Source of the DNA: a virus
Strand: one strand, 5' to 3'
DNA: 64,000 nucleotides
IMG/VR virus record: IMGVR_UViG_3300046331_000099
Coordinates: 1 to 64,000 of that record
A program made the translations under genes and the position numbers. Under the pieces are notes generated by a model that worked only from the letters and a program-made list of their open reading frames with translations, was not told where the DNA came from and did no database searches. Of this stretch, positions 36,268-44,295 are shown piece by piece; within the stretch, counting starts at the first letter, position 1, and the number at the start of each line of letters is the position of its first letter.

Positions 36268-37139
36268 TTTGATTCCTCTATTTTCATTCGATACTTCTGT
36301 TGTAAATTTTTGACTGTGGTGACTGACTTAGTATAGAAATGTTCAACCGATTCGCTTGGCACTTTCATACCAGATACCTTGAAGATCTCTTCAGCACCAA
36401 CTTTTACCTGAGCATCGTTGAGAATAATAGCGATGGCTTTACGTCGGGTTTCGTCCATTGATTTTGGTGCAACTGTGATGTTGAAAACATAAGGAGCATC
36501 AATACCAATTTCATTTAGGGTCTTAACATTTGGTGCATTTGGAAGTCGAGTTGGACAAGAAGCAGCGAATGCTTGTAAGTTTGGATTCTTAGTCTTCATC
36601 GCTTCATATGATTCGTAGCGATCAACAACCATAAAGATTCCATTGTTGCCTGCCATGTTTACTAGAGCATCGTTATTTGATTTGAAGACAATGTACTTGA
36701 CATTGAATTTGTACTTCTCACCAAGAGCCAACGCAGTTAAGTGTGTAGCATTACCGAAACCTACACCACCGACAGTAAGTTCTTTATTGGCATTGATTGG
36801 CCCATTGGTAATAACAGCCCAACAAGCATCACCAAGAGCATGGATAGGAATATAATCAGATTCAACCAACTTACCAGAAGCAATGTTCTCAACAAACGCT
36901 GGTGCAATGATACCAAGACTATTTGAGTCCATAGATTTTAATGCGATCATCTGATTACCACCTGGACGGAACTCCAACACAAAGGTATAGATCTTCTGCG
37001 CTTTGTTAGCTTCATCGATGATCTTATACATTGCAGGTGTGCCAGAATGTGTTGGGCTATAAGGCGATAAGATCTTGATAGTTTCAGACGCAAAGGCAGA
37101 AGTACACAACATCATTAGAGCTGCTAGAAATTTCTTCAC
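36264..37139 (-). CDS. Bug/TctC-like periplasmic substrate-binding protein 3
   Basis: Signal peptide (MKKFLAALMMLCTSAFA), then ETIKILSPYSPTHSGTPAMY, EFRPGGNQMIALKS and a VGGVGFGNATHLTALALGEK segment. At 291 residues it is shorter and more diverged than the other two but keeps the family layout. Confidence 0.75.
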   Translation of the reverse strand: MKKFLAALMMLCTSAFASETIKILSPYSPTHSGTPAMYKIIDEANKAQKIYTFVLEFRPGGNQMIALKSMDSNSLGIIAPAFVENIASGKLVESDYIPIHALGDACWAVITNGPINANKELTVGGVGFGNATHLTALALGEKYKFNVKYIVFKSNNDALVNMAGNNGIFMVVDRYESYEAMKTKNPNLQAFAASCPTRLPNAPNVKTLNEIGIDAPYVFNITVAPKSMDETRRKAIAIILNDAQVKVGAEEIFKVSGMKVPSESVEHFYTKSVTTVKNLQQKYRMKIEESK

Positions 37140-37609
37140 ACTTTCTCCGTTTCAATATTACATTTAACTAAAAAATTCAACCCATCTTCATTACGGTATG
37201 AGTTGCGATAATACACATGCTTGATGCCAGCGCCGTAAATTAACTTAGCGCAGTCCACACAAGGAGCATGAGTAATAAAGATACTAGCACCTTCTCCTGA
37301 TTCAGAAGACTTTGCCAACTTAGAGATAGCGTTGGCTTCTGCGTGGATGACTTCTGGTTTAGTTACCAGTTTATATCTTTTCCAAGTGTCAGCGTCTTTG
37401 GGATACTGCTGTTCATAAACATCACCATCTTCACAGTAGACTTTATCTTCACAGTTGTTATCCCAACCAGCAGGTGTGCCATTATAACCAATAGATGTGA
37501 TACGGTTATCTTTAACAACAACCGCACCTACATGTAGTCGCCTTGAACTTGACAACTGAGCGAATCGCTCGGCTGTGTCCATAAATGCTTCAATCCACTT
37601 TTGTTTCAT
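37136..37609 (-). CDS. Deoxycytidylate deaminase
   Basis: With the start at 37609 the protein is 157 residues. It has the zinc motifs HAEANAI near residue 84 and APCVDCAKLI near residue 107, and an RRLHVGAVVVKDN opening. dCMP deaminase makes dUMP for ThyX-dependent dTMP synthesis, matching the ThyX gene in this window. Confidence 0.88.
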   Translation of the reverse strand: MKQKWIEAFMDTAERFAQLSSSRRLHVGAVVVKDNRITSIGYNGTPAGWDNNCEDKVYCEDGDVYEQQYPKDADTWKRYKLVTKPEVIHAEANAISKLAKSSESGEGASIFITHAPCVDCAKLIYGAGIKHVYYRNSYRNEDGLNFLVKCNIETEKV

Positions 37610-38391
37610 TTTCCAAATCCAAATGGACACTTAGGGTCTTCCATAGCATCCATCGTTTCTTTTTCTTTCATCAATTTTTTATATCTAGTATTTCTAGAGC
37701 CTGAGCCAATTTCTGGAAACGATAATGGTATATTACCTTGTACTCCACACCACTCATCAAATGTAACTAAGTGGGTCTTCCATTCAATATCATTTTCTGT
37801 TATTGGTATCAAATGCATCATTGGTGTTCCAGCTAAAATAGTAAAGTCTGGAGAATCTTTTCTAACAAACATCTGTAAATTAGTCTGCGTTTGTAGATCA
37901 TAATATGACAGTGCTGGTGGGATAATAAAATTATTGTTAAAATTATTAAGATTATATGTGGCAGGAATAATTAGAACTTTAATACCAGTCTTTTCTTTGA
38001 TATGCCAGATTCCATGGAATTTAACATTAACAAAATCATCAAACATACCTGGAAATTGTAGCCTAGAATGTTCATGAACTTCTTGAGAAGAAACGCCCAA
38101 TCTAGATTTTTTCTCTACAATAGCTTTATTGGGTTGACAAATGTAATCATCCCAGAATGGAATTATAGCACCTTGTTTATATAAACCATTGATACCACTA
38201 CATAATTTCATAGTAGATGCTGGAACATCATTATTTGTTCTGGGGTCTGTCATAGTGACAGTTGGTGGCATCTGCTTGATGACTTCGGGGTAATACGGCA
38301 TAGACTTGCGAATAGGATATATGTCATGAGCAGCACGATCATGCGTAAAGCAGTCAAACACAACTTTCTTTTTCTTAAACCAAAACATCAT
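37606..38391 (-). CDS. Hypothetical protein (261 aa)
   Basis: A soluble, tryptophan- and proline-containing protein (MMFWFKKKKVVFDCFTHDRA...) with a beta-rich central region (FHGIWHIKEKTGIKVLIIP). Similar openings occur among marine T4-like phage proteins of unknown function. It overlaps both neighbours. Confidence 0.6.
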   Translation of the reverse strand: MMFWFKKKKVVFDCFTHDRAAHDIYPIRKSMPYYPEVIKQMPPTVTMTDPRTNNDVPASTMKLCSGINGLYKQGAIIPFWDDYICQPNKAIVEKKSRLGVSSQEVHEHSRLQFPGMFDDFVNVKFHGIWHIKEKTGIKVLIIPATYNLNNFNNNFIIPPALSYYDLQTQTNLQMFVRKDSPDFTILAGTPMMHLIPITENDIEWKTHLVTFDEWCGVQGNIPLSFPEIGSGSRNTRYKKLMKEKETMDAMEDPKCPFGFGK

Positions 38392-38630
38392 AATTTCATA
38401 ATCCTATTGAGCACTTCATTGGCTTCTCTCATTCCATCTTCTTCCATCTCATCGTCAAACAATTCATCCTTGGCCATTTGGATCATAACCAAGACACGCA
38501 TTGCATCTTCTCTGGACATAGCGTTGAGCATCATCTCGAATTCATCTGCTTCGAGACTCAGTAAAAAGAGGAGGAATCCTCTGTCTTCATCTTCAAGGTG
38601 TTGCACGTTTCTGTTCGACTGGAGGAGCAA
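38388..38630 (-). CDS. Hypothetical acidic protein (up to 80 aa)
   Basis: A strongly acidic helical protein (ending EEDGMREANEVLNRIMKL). No ATG is well placed; TTG at 38630 or GTG at 38606 would start it inside the end of the upstream gene. The start is uncertain. Confidence 0.5.
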   Translation of the reverse strand: MLLQSNRNVQHLEDEDRGFLLFLLSLEADEFEMMLNAMSREDAMRVLVMIQMAKDELFDDEMEEDGMREANEVLNRIMKL

Positions 38631-39018
38631 TAAAACCAGCTTCAGTTACAAGTTTAGCGGTAATCTTCTTATACAACTTGTGTAAGGCTTGATCTTTGAT
38701 AGCGATAAGTGCTGTGGCTTCTTCTGGATGCACACCTTCTAGCAAAGAGATGAATAATGATTCACGCTTTAGTGGTGTAAGGTCTGCTCGGCAGAACACA
38801 TACAAGCGACGCATCTCATTAAACAAGTTAGTCGGTGTCATACCCATAGGCTCAGCCGCTGGCTTAAATGGTGGTGTGCCTTCTGGAAGAATCATCTTCT
38901 TGGCTGGATCGAATGCATACTCGAAGGCTAGCTTTAGTACAGCATCACCCCTATAATTGTTAATAGCTTTTGGATCAGCATTGATCTCATCAAGCATTTG
39001 TGTCAGATATTTTCTCAT
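38593..39018 (-). CDS. Conserved T4-like phage protein (DUF6433-like)
   Basis: A 141-residue helical protein (MRKYLTQMLDEINADPKAIN...) of the type found beside RNase H in T4-like phages of aquatic bacteria. The function is unknown. Confidence 0.55.
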   Translation of the reverse strand: MRKYLTQMLDEINADPKAINNYRGDAVLKLAFEYAFDPAKKMILPEGTPPFKPAAEPMGMTPTNLFNEMRRLYVFCRADLTPLKRESLFISLLEGVHPEEATALIAIKDQALHKLYKKITAKLVTEAGFIAPPVEQKRATP

Positions 39019-39911
39019 TAAAAGTCCTCTAGGTCATCCAATAGTAGGCGACACTTATGTGTAATGAGATAGTTCATTATAGACATCTTGTCACCCTTCG
39101 GTTTGTTATTTAGATAGGTAACGATGACTTCTTCATCAACATCTGGTGGGATGTTATCGAATGCAACCAATACAGAGTTACGTTTCCAGTTACGTTTCTC
39201 TTCATCTGTGCGACAAGCATCGTAACCCAATTCAATAAACTCAGCAAGACGTTTAGCAGAGACTGGTTTCTGACGCTCACCTTTAACAAATACATCATCT
39301 TTGGAAAGAATGTTCGGGATACCATCGCCAGCATCACCCTTAACGATATGCTCAACCATAAAGTCTTGGATATCTTTCTTAGAAGCTGTGATAAACTTCT
39401 TGACCATCGGCGACCACTGATTCACATTTGAGTACAGTTGGAGTTGCTTGAAGTCTTTATCAGATGATAAGATCAAAACCTTCTGTGGTTCTTCAACAAG
39501 ACCTTCTTGAACCAGTTGGTTAGATTGAACCCAACGAGTTAAACAAGCGATAACATCATCAGCTTCTGCTCGGTCTACGTGAACAACACGATATGGAAAG
39601 TGAGTGGCAATGTCTTCTCGCAACTCAGTCAACGTATCAAAGATTAGTTTCCAGTCTAGGTCAGATGCATCACGGTTCTTTTTACGAGAGGCTTTGTAGA
39701 ATTCAAAGTATTCCTTGCGCCAGTACTTACGACCATCGCAAGCAATAACGATCTCTCCGTACTCTTTACCATACTTGCGTTTATACGACTTGATTGTGGA
39801 TAAGGTTACATGACGAATAAGGTTCTTAACCTCAGACTCAGTACCTTTGAGTTCTCGTTGGAACGTAAGGATAGTGCTTAGGGCAACTTGGCTGTAATCA
39901 ATTAAAATCAT
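39018..39911 (-). CDS. rnh: T4-type RNase H (5'-3' FEN-family exonuclease)
   Basis: The 297-residue protein keeps the FEN active-site order: ILIDYSQVAL at the N-terminus, VIACDGRKYWRKEYFEFYKA near residue 76, DRAEADDVIA near residue 128, SSDKDFKQLQ near residue 162 and KGDAGDGIPN near residue 200. T4 RNase H removes RNA primers and short flaps from lagging-strand fragments, acting with the clamp and ligase. Confidence 0.88.
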   Translation of the reverse strand: MILIDYSQVALSTILTFQRELKGTESEVKNLIRHVTLSTIKSYKRKYGKEYGEIVIACDGRKYWRKEYFEFYKASRKKNRDASDLDWKLIFDTLTELREDIATHFPYRVVHVDRAEADDVIACLTRWVQSNQLVQEGLVEEPQKVLILSSDKDFKQLQLYSNVNQWSPMVKKFITASKKDIQDFMVEHIVKGDAGDGIPNILSKDDVFVKGERQKPVSAKRLAEFIELGYDACRTDEEKRNWKRNSVLVAFDNIPPDVDEEVIVTYLNNKPKGDKMSIMNYLITHKCRLLLDDLEDF

Positions 39912-40537
39912 AATCTTGGGTCTTTTTTATTTAAGAAATGGGTGATACAAAACCTACCATCTCCTTTGTTGAAATCAAATTTATCGTTAGCTACCACAGG
40001 TGTCACACCATGCATGGTGCAACTTGGAAAAATAATAGCCCTATTTGGGATAGCTTCTATTGTTGCCTTTTTAGATTCATCTGCAGAGTAAAGAAAGACG
40101 TCTCCACCAGAAAACTTTTTATTATGTTTATTCTTAAATGCATAAACTAGAATAGTAAATATTGATGCATCTTTATGTTTATCATAATGGTCACCATCAC
40201 CATAGTAAGACAATAGAGTAGATGGGCTGTCCATATCTCTATAAATTTTATACATGGGGTTTAATTCTATTACTTTTTTATAGAATTCATCTGATGTAAA
40301 CTTAGAAAAGTTTATAGTAATAATTTTAGAAGTATTGGTGTTCTCAATAAAGATACCATGATTACTTTTAATAATACGAGAACCATCTTCAGATAATGCA
40401 CCTGCAGTTTTGTTTGGTGGCATCAAAGAAGGTATCAGAGATATCTGCTCATCTACAATAGATTTATACTCTTCTTCATAATAAACCCCATCAACAACAA
40501 TTGCATCTATACCTTCTGCAAGATAGTGGAATTCCAT
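39908..40537 (-). CDS. 2OG-Fe(II) oxygenase-like protein
   Basis: With the start at 40537 the product is 209 residues. YGDGDHYDKHKDASIFTILV gives HxD, FSGGDVFLYS and IIFPSCTMHGVTPV give the distal His, and GRFCITHFLN the Arg strand region. This is the prolyl-hydroxylase-like (2OG-FeII_Oxy) type. It is separate from the earlier clusters. Confidence 0.75.
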   Translation of the reverse strand: MEFHYLAEGIDAIVVDGVYYEEEYKSIVDEQISLIPSLMPPNKTAGALSEDGSRIIKSNHGIFIENTNTSKIITINFSKFTSDEFYKKVIELNPMYKIYRDMDSPSTLLSYYGDGDHYDKHKDASIFTILVYAFKNKHNKKFSGGDVFLYSADESKKATIEAIPNRAIIFPSCTMHGVTPVVANDKFDFNKGDGRFCITHFLNKKDPRL

Positions 40538-41643
40538 TAAAATGCTCCAAGCAAGATACACTCTTCATTCACTCGCCCATTTGGCACTGAAGGTTTGGTT
40601 GTTAGTTTCTTAAACGCACCATTGATAGCACGTTTACCCATCGCAAGACCTTTGAAGAATTCTTCTGGCTTGCGCAGTGTCATAGTCTTGGACTCTTTGA
40701 TATCGAATCCGAGGATTGAAGTGCCTTTAACAGACAGAGTACCACCATCAGACTTATACACCGTCACCTTGCGGTACTTAGTATTATACACCCACAGTTC
40801 AGTGGCAGTCAAGATATCCTCTGCCTTACAAGACTTGAGATTAAGTTCAGCAAAGTCACGCATGAATTTCATCTTAGAAACCACTTTAGTTGGAGACACT
40901 GCCTTGCGTTTGCGTGGTGCACGATTAGCCTTAGCAGTCTGTACTTGTTGTTGGCAGTCAGAGATAATACCTTCTACAAATTCAGCAAAGCGTTTTAGTT
41001 CTCGCTTATTGAGATGGGAGTAACCTTCTACCAATTGTTCATCATTAGCTTCAATCGCTTCTCTAATTTCTTCGGCAGTACGCACAAAGATCTCTCCAAT
41101 GCGTTTAGCAATAGGTCCAGCCACTTGATTAGCCAAGAGATAATTCTTTGTCGAAAAGTCAGACTTGCACTTATTGAGAACAAAGTCGTCAATAGCACCT
41201 TCAATTTCACCAGCAAGATCATGTGCCTTTTCTTCCATGCGGTCTTGAATTGATACTGTCGCCACTGGGACAATAACGGTTTTATCTTCTTTAATCTTTT
41301 TAGGTAATGCTTCTTTGCGGATGATATGAGTAACCATATTGTCAATGGTCTTCATATGGTCATCGCTCAGTACATTTTCATTTGACACGAGACGACAGAG
41401 CACACCAAGTTGGCGAACATCATAGTCATCTGCTTTATTGATAGCAAGCACTTCTGTTTTCTTGCCGAGTTTTGCGAAGTATTCCAAAGCGAATTTGCGA
41501 ATCTTCTTTTCATCTACATTATCACGATACCAAACCAATGCGTTGGTCAGGGAAACATTGTAGTTGTCCTGATCCAACATTGGTTCGTCGATAGTCTTAC
41601 GCAGGGTTGCGTGTGCTTTTGCACGTTTTGCGGTAGTCGCCAT
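40537..41643 (-). CDS. Conserved T4-like phage protein (368 aa)
   Basis: A long, mainly helical basic protein (MATTAKRAKAHATLRKTIDE...) with a lysine/arginine patch near residues 240-255 and a beta-rich C-terminus. Proteins of this kind occur in T4-like phages of aquatic bacteria without assigned function. It is first in the operon below a consensus promoter. Confidence 0.6.
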   Translation of the reverse strand: MATTAKRAKAHATLRKTIDEPMLDQDNYNVSLTNALVWYRDNVDEKKIRKFALEYFAKLGKKTEVLAINKADDYDVRQLGVLCRLVSNENVLSDDHMKTIDNMVTHIIRKEALPKKIKEDKTVIVPVATVSIQDRMEEKAHDLAGEIEGAIDDFVLNKCKSDFSTKNYLLANQVAGPIAKRIGEIFVRTAEEIREAIEANDEQLVEGYSHLNKRELKRFAEFVEGIISDCQQQVQTAKANRAPRKRKAVSPTKVVSKMKFMRDFAELNLKSCKAEDILTATELWVYNTKYRKVTVYKSDGGTLSVKGTSILGFDIKESKTMTLRKPEEFFKGLAMGKRAINGAFKKLTTKPSVPNGRVNEECILLGAF

Positions 41644-41670
41644 AGGTTCTTAGCCTCCAATTAATAATAT

Positions 41671-41699
41671 ATTATACCGCAAATCGGGTTAAGTGTCAA
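41671..41699 (-). promoter_or_regulatory. Strong sigma70 promoter
   Basis: Minus-strand TTGACA-17-TATAAT upstream of the 368-aa gene; it overlaps the 3' end of the DsbA-like gene. Confidence 0.88.
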
Positions 41700-41956
41700 G
41701 CACTTTTTTGGACCCCTGTAACCTCCTCGTAGAGGGTCTCGAAGTCCTCGTGGTCTTGTTGCTCTTGTGTAAAGTTCTGCTTGTGGTAAGTCTTTGCAAT
41801 CTTATTGATGATTTTCTTTGGGAGTTGGAACTCAGCATTGAGTTCTTTCACGATCTCTCGAATCAAATCACTCTCTGCCTCTTTGCGAGTCATTGAGTTG
41901 CTAATCTCTTGGATAGCGTCTTTGAACTTTTTACGGTCTGCTGGGGATGAAATCAT
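41696..41956 (-). CDS. dsbA: DsbA-like dsDNA-binding protein
   Basis: The 86-residue helical protein resembles T4 DsbA in size and in the pattern IREIVKELNAEFQLPKKIIN followed by AKTYHKQNF and FETLYEEV. T4 DsbA binds double-stranded DNA and aids late transcription. Confidence 0.6.
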   Translation of the reverse strand: MISSPADRKKFKDAIQEISNSMTRKEAESDLIREIVKELNAEFQLPKKIINKIAKTYHKQNFTQEQQDHEDFETLYEEVTGVQKSA

Positions 41957-41964
41957 ATATTTCC

Positions 41965-42468
41965 TTAATCACTAGATGAAGAGCCACTATCAGAAGAAGA
42001 ACTGTCCGAGTAGCTAGAAGAAGAATCGCTAGAACTGTAGCTTGAATAGCTAGATGAACTAGAAGATTCGTAAGAAGAAGATGGAGTTGGAGTGATAGTT
42101 GGTGTATCGTTATCCCAACGAACTGAACCAGATACAGTATCAGAAGAACTGTTCATTGCATTCTGAAGAATCATCATGGTCAACATATCACTGTTGTCAT
42201 CAACAGCAACAGGACGACGATCTGCATAACGATTTTGATGAGCACGAGTCTCAGTCACTTTAGTTGCAGATACTGGAGTTGTAGACCACTGAGACATCTT
42301 AGATCGACGTTCAGCACGGGCTTGGCGTAGTCGTTCGTTGTTTTCTTCAATCTCACGCATCACACGTTCATGGCGTTCTTTTTCAAGACGAACACTACGA
42401 CGATGCGCCCAGAAGATGCCAGCGCATAGAGCACCAAATGCTAATGCGAATGCAATTTCATATTCCAT
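41965..42468 (-). CDS. Membrane-anchored protein with Ser-rich tail
   Basis: One N-terminal transmembrane segment (residues 3-20), an arginine/glutamate-rich helix (residues 24-60) and a C-terminal tail of about 45 residues that is almost all serine, tyrosine and aspartate. The function is unknown. Confidence 0.6.
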   Translation of the reverse strand: MEYEIAFALAFGALCAGIFWAHRRSVRLEKERHERVMREIEENNERLRQARAERRSKMSQWSTTPVSATKVTETRAHQNRYADRRPVAVDDNSDMLTMMILQNAMNSSSDTVSGSVRWDNDTPTITPTPSSSYESSSSSSYSSYSSSDSSSSYSDSSSSDSGSSSSD

Positions 42469-42470
42469 AA

Positions 42471-42656
42471 TTAAGCCTTGAACTTAAGAGTACTTTCGCC
42501 TCGGAAGAACATACCCAATACAACCACAGCACACCAAGTATCAAACGACACTGGAATTGCAGCTGCTGGAATCAACATGTTCACTGACCAGATAACAGCC
42601 AAGGGGAACAAAACCACCACTGCAATAACCAACAACAAAATCAAAATTTTACTCAT
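42471..42656 (-). CDS. Small two-segment membrane protein (61 aa)
   Basis: With the start at 42656 (MSKILILLLVIAVVVLFPLA) it has two hydrophobic segments. It is coupled to the next gene in the operon. The function is unknown; a holin-type role is possible but not supported by context. Confidence 0.5.
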   Translation of the reverse strand: MSKILILLLVIAVVVLFPLAVIWSVNMLIPAAAIPVSFDTWCAVVVLGMFFRGESTLKFKA

Positions 42657-42668
42657 AATAATCACCTT

Positions 42669-42938
42669 TTAGTAAGAAATAACTGAACTCAAACGGAAAG
42701 AGCGCCATTCGCTTTTTTCCATATCGAAAACTCGGATAGCGGATCCAACAGTGCTGCTAGTTTGCGCCTCTGTTGACTTTGGTCGCTTGTCTGCTGGAAT
42801 TTTAGACTCGACAAGGGTGCATCGCATGGTACGCTCTGTACCATCTGCTTTGGTAAACTTGACTGTGGCTTCATTAGTGCGCAATTTTTCAAGAAGATTT
42901 TCCTTTAGAAGATCAAGGTTGGTTTGTTCTAGGCTCAT
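42669..42938 (-). CDS. DUF2693/WYL-like SH3-type protein
   Basis: The protein (MSLEQTNLDLLKENLLEKLR...) contains KADGTERTMRCTL near residue 31 and IRVFDMEKSEWRSFRL near residue 68, the usual ends of this small beta-barrel family found in many T-even-like phages. The exact role is not known. Confidence 0.65.
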   Translation of the reverse strand: MSLEQTNLDLLKENLLEKLRTNEATVKFTKADGTERTMRCTLVESKIPADKRPKSTEAQTSSTVGSAIRVFDMEKSEWRSFRLSSVISY

Positions 42939-43170
42939 CATCAAATCTCTCTTTCATATTATATAAGAATGGTTTAAAAAACTCATCAAACTCACGGTTA
43001 GTGAATAACATCTGGTACTTGTTGTCCAAGATGTAATCACCAGTATCATCGGGCAGCTGTTTACGAAGCGTGACCTCAATGACATCATAGTCATGCTCAA
43101 TCACATCTACAGTAGTCATAAGACCACCACGAAACAACTCACCCTTGTAAAGAACTTTGCTCTCTTTCAT
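42913..43170 (-). CDS. Hypothetical protein (85 aa)
   Basis: With the start at 43170 (MKESKVLYKGELFRGGLMTT) this is a beta-rich soluble protein. It overlaps both neighbours. The function is unknown. Confidence 0.55.
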   Translation of the reverse strand: MKESKVLYKGELFRGGLMTTVDVIEHDYDVIEVTLRKQLPDDTGDYILDNKYQMLFTNREFDEFFKPFLYNMKERFDDEPRTNQP

Positions 43171-43282
43171 AAGAATCTTTCTTGTGCTTAGGTTTGCGAT
43201 TGTACTTAACCTTGCTCTCAACTACACGCATGCGGTACTTGGGAGTTCGAAGGTCTTTTGCGACCAAGTCTCTAGGTTTCAT
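43139..43282 (-). CDS. Small basic protein (47 aa)
   Basis: The frame MKPRDLVAKDLRTPKYRMRV... is rich in lysine and arginine, of a type common in T4-like phages. The ATG at 43282 lies only six bases below a TATAAT, so the message is nearly leaderless; an in-frame ATG at 43300 would lie above it. Confidence 0.6.
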   Translation of the reverse strand: MKPRDLVAKDLRTPKYRMRVVESKVKYNRKPKHKKDSYEREQSSLQG

Positions 43283-43288
43283 ACTTTT

Positions 43289-43317
43289 ATTATACGCCAT
43301 ATCTTCTTACAAAGCAA
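43289..43317 (-). promoter_or_regulatory. Sigma70-type promoter
   Basis: Minus-strand TTGCTT-17-TATAAT. Confidence 0.7.
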
Positions 43318-43320
43318 CTT

Positions 43321-43479
43321 TCATTGTAGTGTCTCGTGGGTTGCAAACGGTGTCTTCTGGTCTGCAATTAGTTCAAACAATAATTCTTCTACTTCTTGTA
43401 GTTCTTCTATTGTCACATCAGTCGCAGGGAGTTCACCTTGCAACACTCTCATCATAACTGCCTGACGATCTTCTGTCAT
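43321..43479 (-). CDS. Hypothetical acidic protein (52 aa)
   Basis: The ATG at 43479 (MTEDRQAVMMRVLQGELPAT) has GGAGAGAAAGA upstream and overlaps the stop of the MazG-like gene. It is helical and acidic; the function is unknown. Confidence 0.55.
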   Translation of the reverse strand: MTEDRQAVMMRVLQGELPATDVTIEELQEVEELLFELIADQKTPFATHETLQ

Positions 43480-43793
43480 TCTTTCTCTCCAAAAATGTTG
43501 GACCACTTACGCAGTTTCTCATACTTTGCTGCCTTAGCTTGCAAGATGATATCATTACTAACAAACTGTCGATCAATAAGAATATCAATCATACAAAGCA
43601 AGTCACCTATTTCTTCTTCCAAGTGGGCTTGATTAGTCTTACCATTATGACTGTCTGCAACACCGAATCGAAAAACTTTACTGATAGCTTGAATAACCTC
43701 AGCACATTCTTCTTGAGTGATTAACAGAACCTCTTGGTTCCCTTCACTAAGTTCTTTCAATGATTGTTCCATCGTCACGCTTAATTCACTCAT
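43476..43793 (-). CDS. MazG-like nucleotide pyrophosphohydrolase
   Basis: The 105-residue helical protein has the EECAEVIQAISKVFRFG helix and EEEIGDLLCMIDIL, giving the ExxE...ExxD metal-binding pattern of the all-alpha NTP pyrophosphatases. Phage members hydrolyse dNTPs or (p)ppGpp-type nucleotides. GGAG precedes the ATG. Confidence 0.7.
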   Translation of the reverse strand: MSELSVTMEQSLKELSEGNQEVLLITQEECAEVIQAISKVFRFGVADSHNGKTNQAHLEEEIGDLLCMIDILIDRQFVSNDIILQAKAAKYEKLRKWSNIFGEKE

Positions 43794-44178
43794 ACAATTC
43801 TCCAATATCAAATTCAAAACGCTCAGCCATTTGCTTTAGCTTTTCTTCAGGTACATTGTGGATGTTACCCCAGTTAGACTGACACACCATTACAGTTGGA
43901 ACAATACCAAACTCTTTTGCAAGATCAAAGTAAGGTTTTAATTCTTTCTTTGTAGTAAACGTATTCGACACTACTGGACTTTGGCCATGTGTCATCATCT
44001 CACGAGTCTTATCTAAACACCATTTGTGTGCTTCAGCTAGACGAGTATACTCGAATTTGTACTCACCGTCAACCATCCAAAATTGGTCAGTCTCTAGATG
44101 CCAGTACCAACCAATCAAGTTCTTAGCAAGAGTGGACTTACCAGAACCTGGAAGACCACGGATTAAAAGCAGTTTCAT
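43786..44178 (-). CDS. P-loop kinase, polynucleotide-kinase-like
   Basis: The 130-residue protein has Walker A RGLPGSGKSTLAK near residue 6, a DQFW motif near residue 31 and WCLDKTREMM near residue 53. This matches the short AAA_33 kinase domain of PNK- and N4BP2-like proteins. It may phosphorylate RNA or nucleotide 5' ends, and with the RNA ligase could form an RNA repair set. Confidence 0.7.
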   Translation of the reverse strand: MKLLLIRGLPGSGKSTLAKNLIGWYWHLETDQFWMVDGEYKFEYTRLAEAHKWCLDKTREMMTHGQSPVVSNTFTTKKELKPYFDLAKEFGIVPTVMVCQSNWGNIHNVPEEKLKQMAERFEFDIGELYE

Positions 44179-44209
44179 ATTTATCTCTTTATAAACTCTA
44201 ACACAGTGA

Positions 44210-44238
44210 ATTATGCCCTAAGTCAAGTGTTTTGTCAA
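44210..44238 (-). promoter_or_regulatory. Sigma70-type promoter
   Basis: Minus-strand TTGACA-17-CATAAT, directly below a terminator. Confidence 0.75.
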
Positions 44239-44250
44239 GGGATAAATGAA

Positions 44251-44272
44251 AACCCCTCTTTGCAGAGGGGTT
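44251..44272 (-). terminator. Rho-independent terminator
   Basis: Stem AACCCCTCT/AGAGGGGTT with TTTTC following on the minus strand. Confidence 0.85.
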
Positions 44273-44295
44273 ATTCTAGTTAGAAAACTAAAGGA

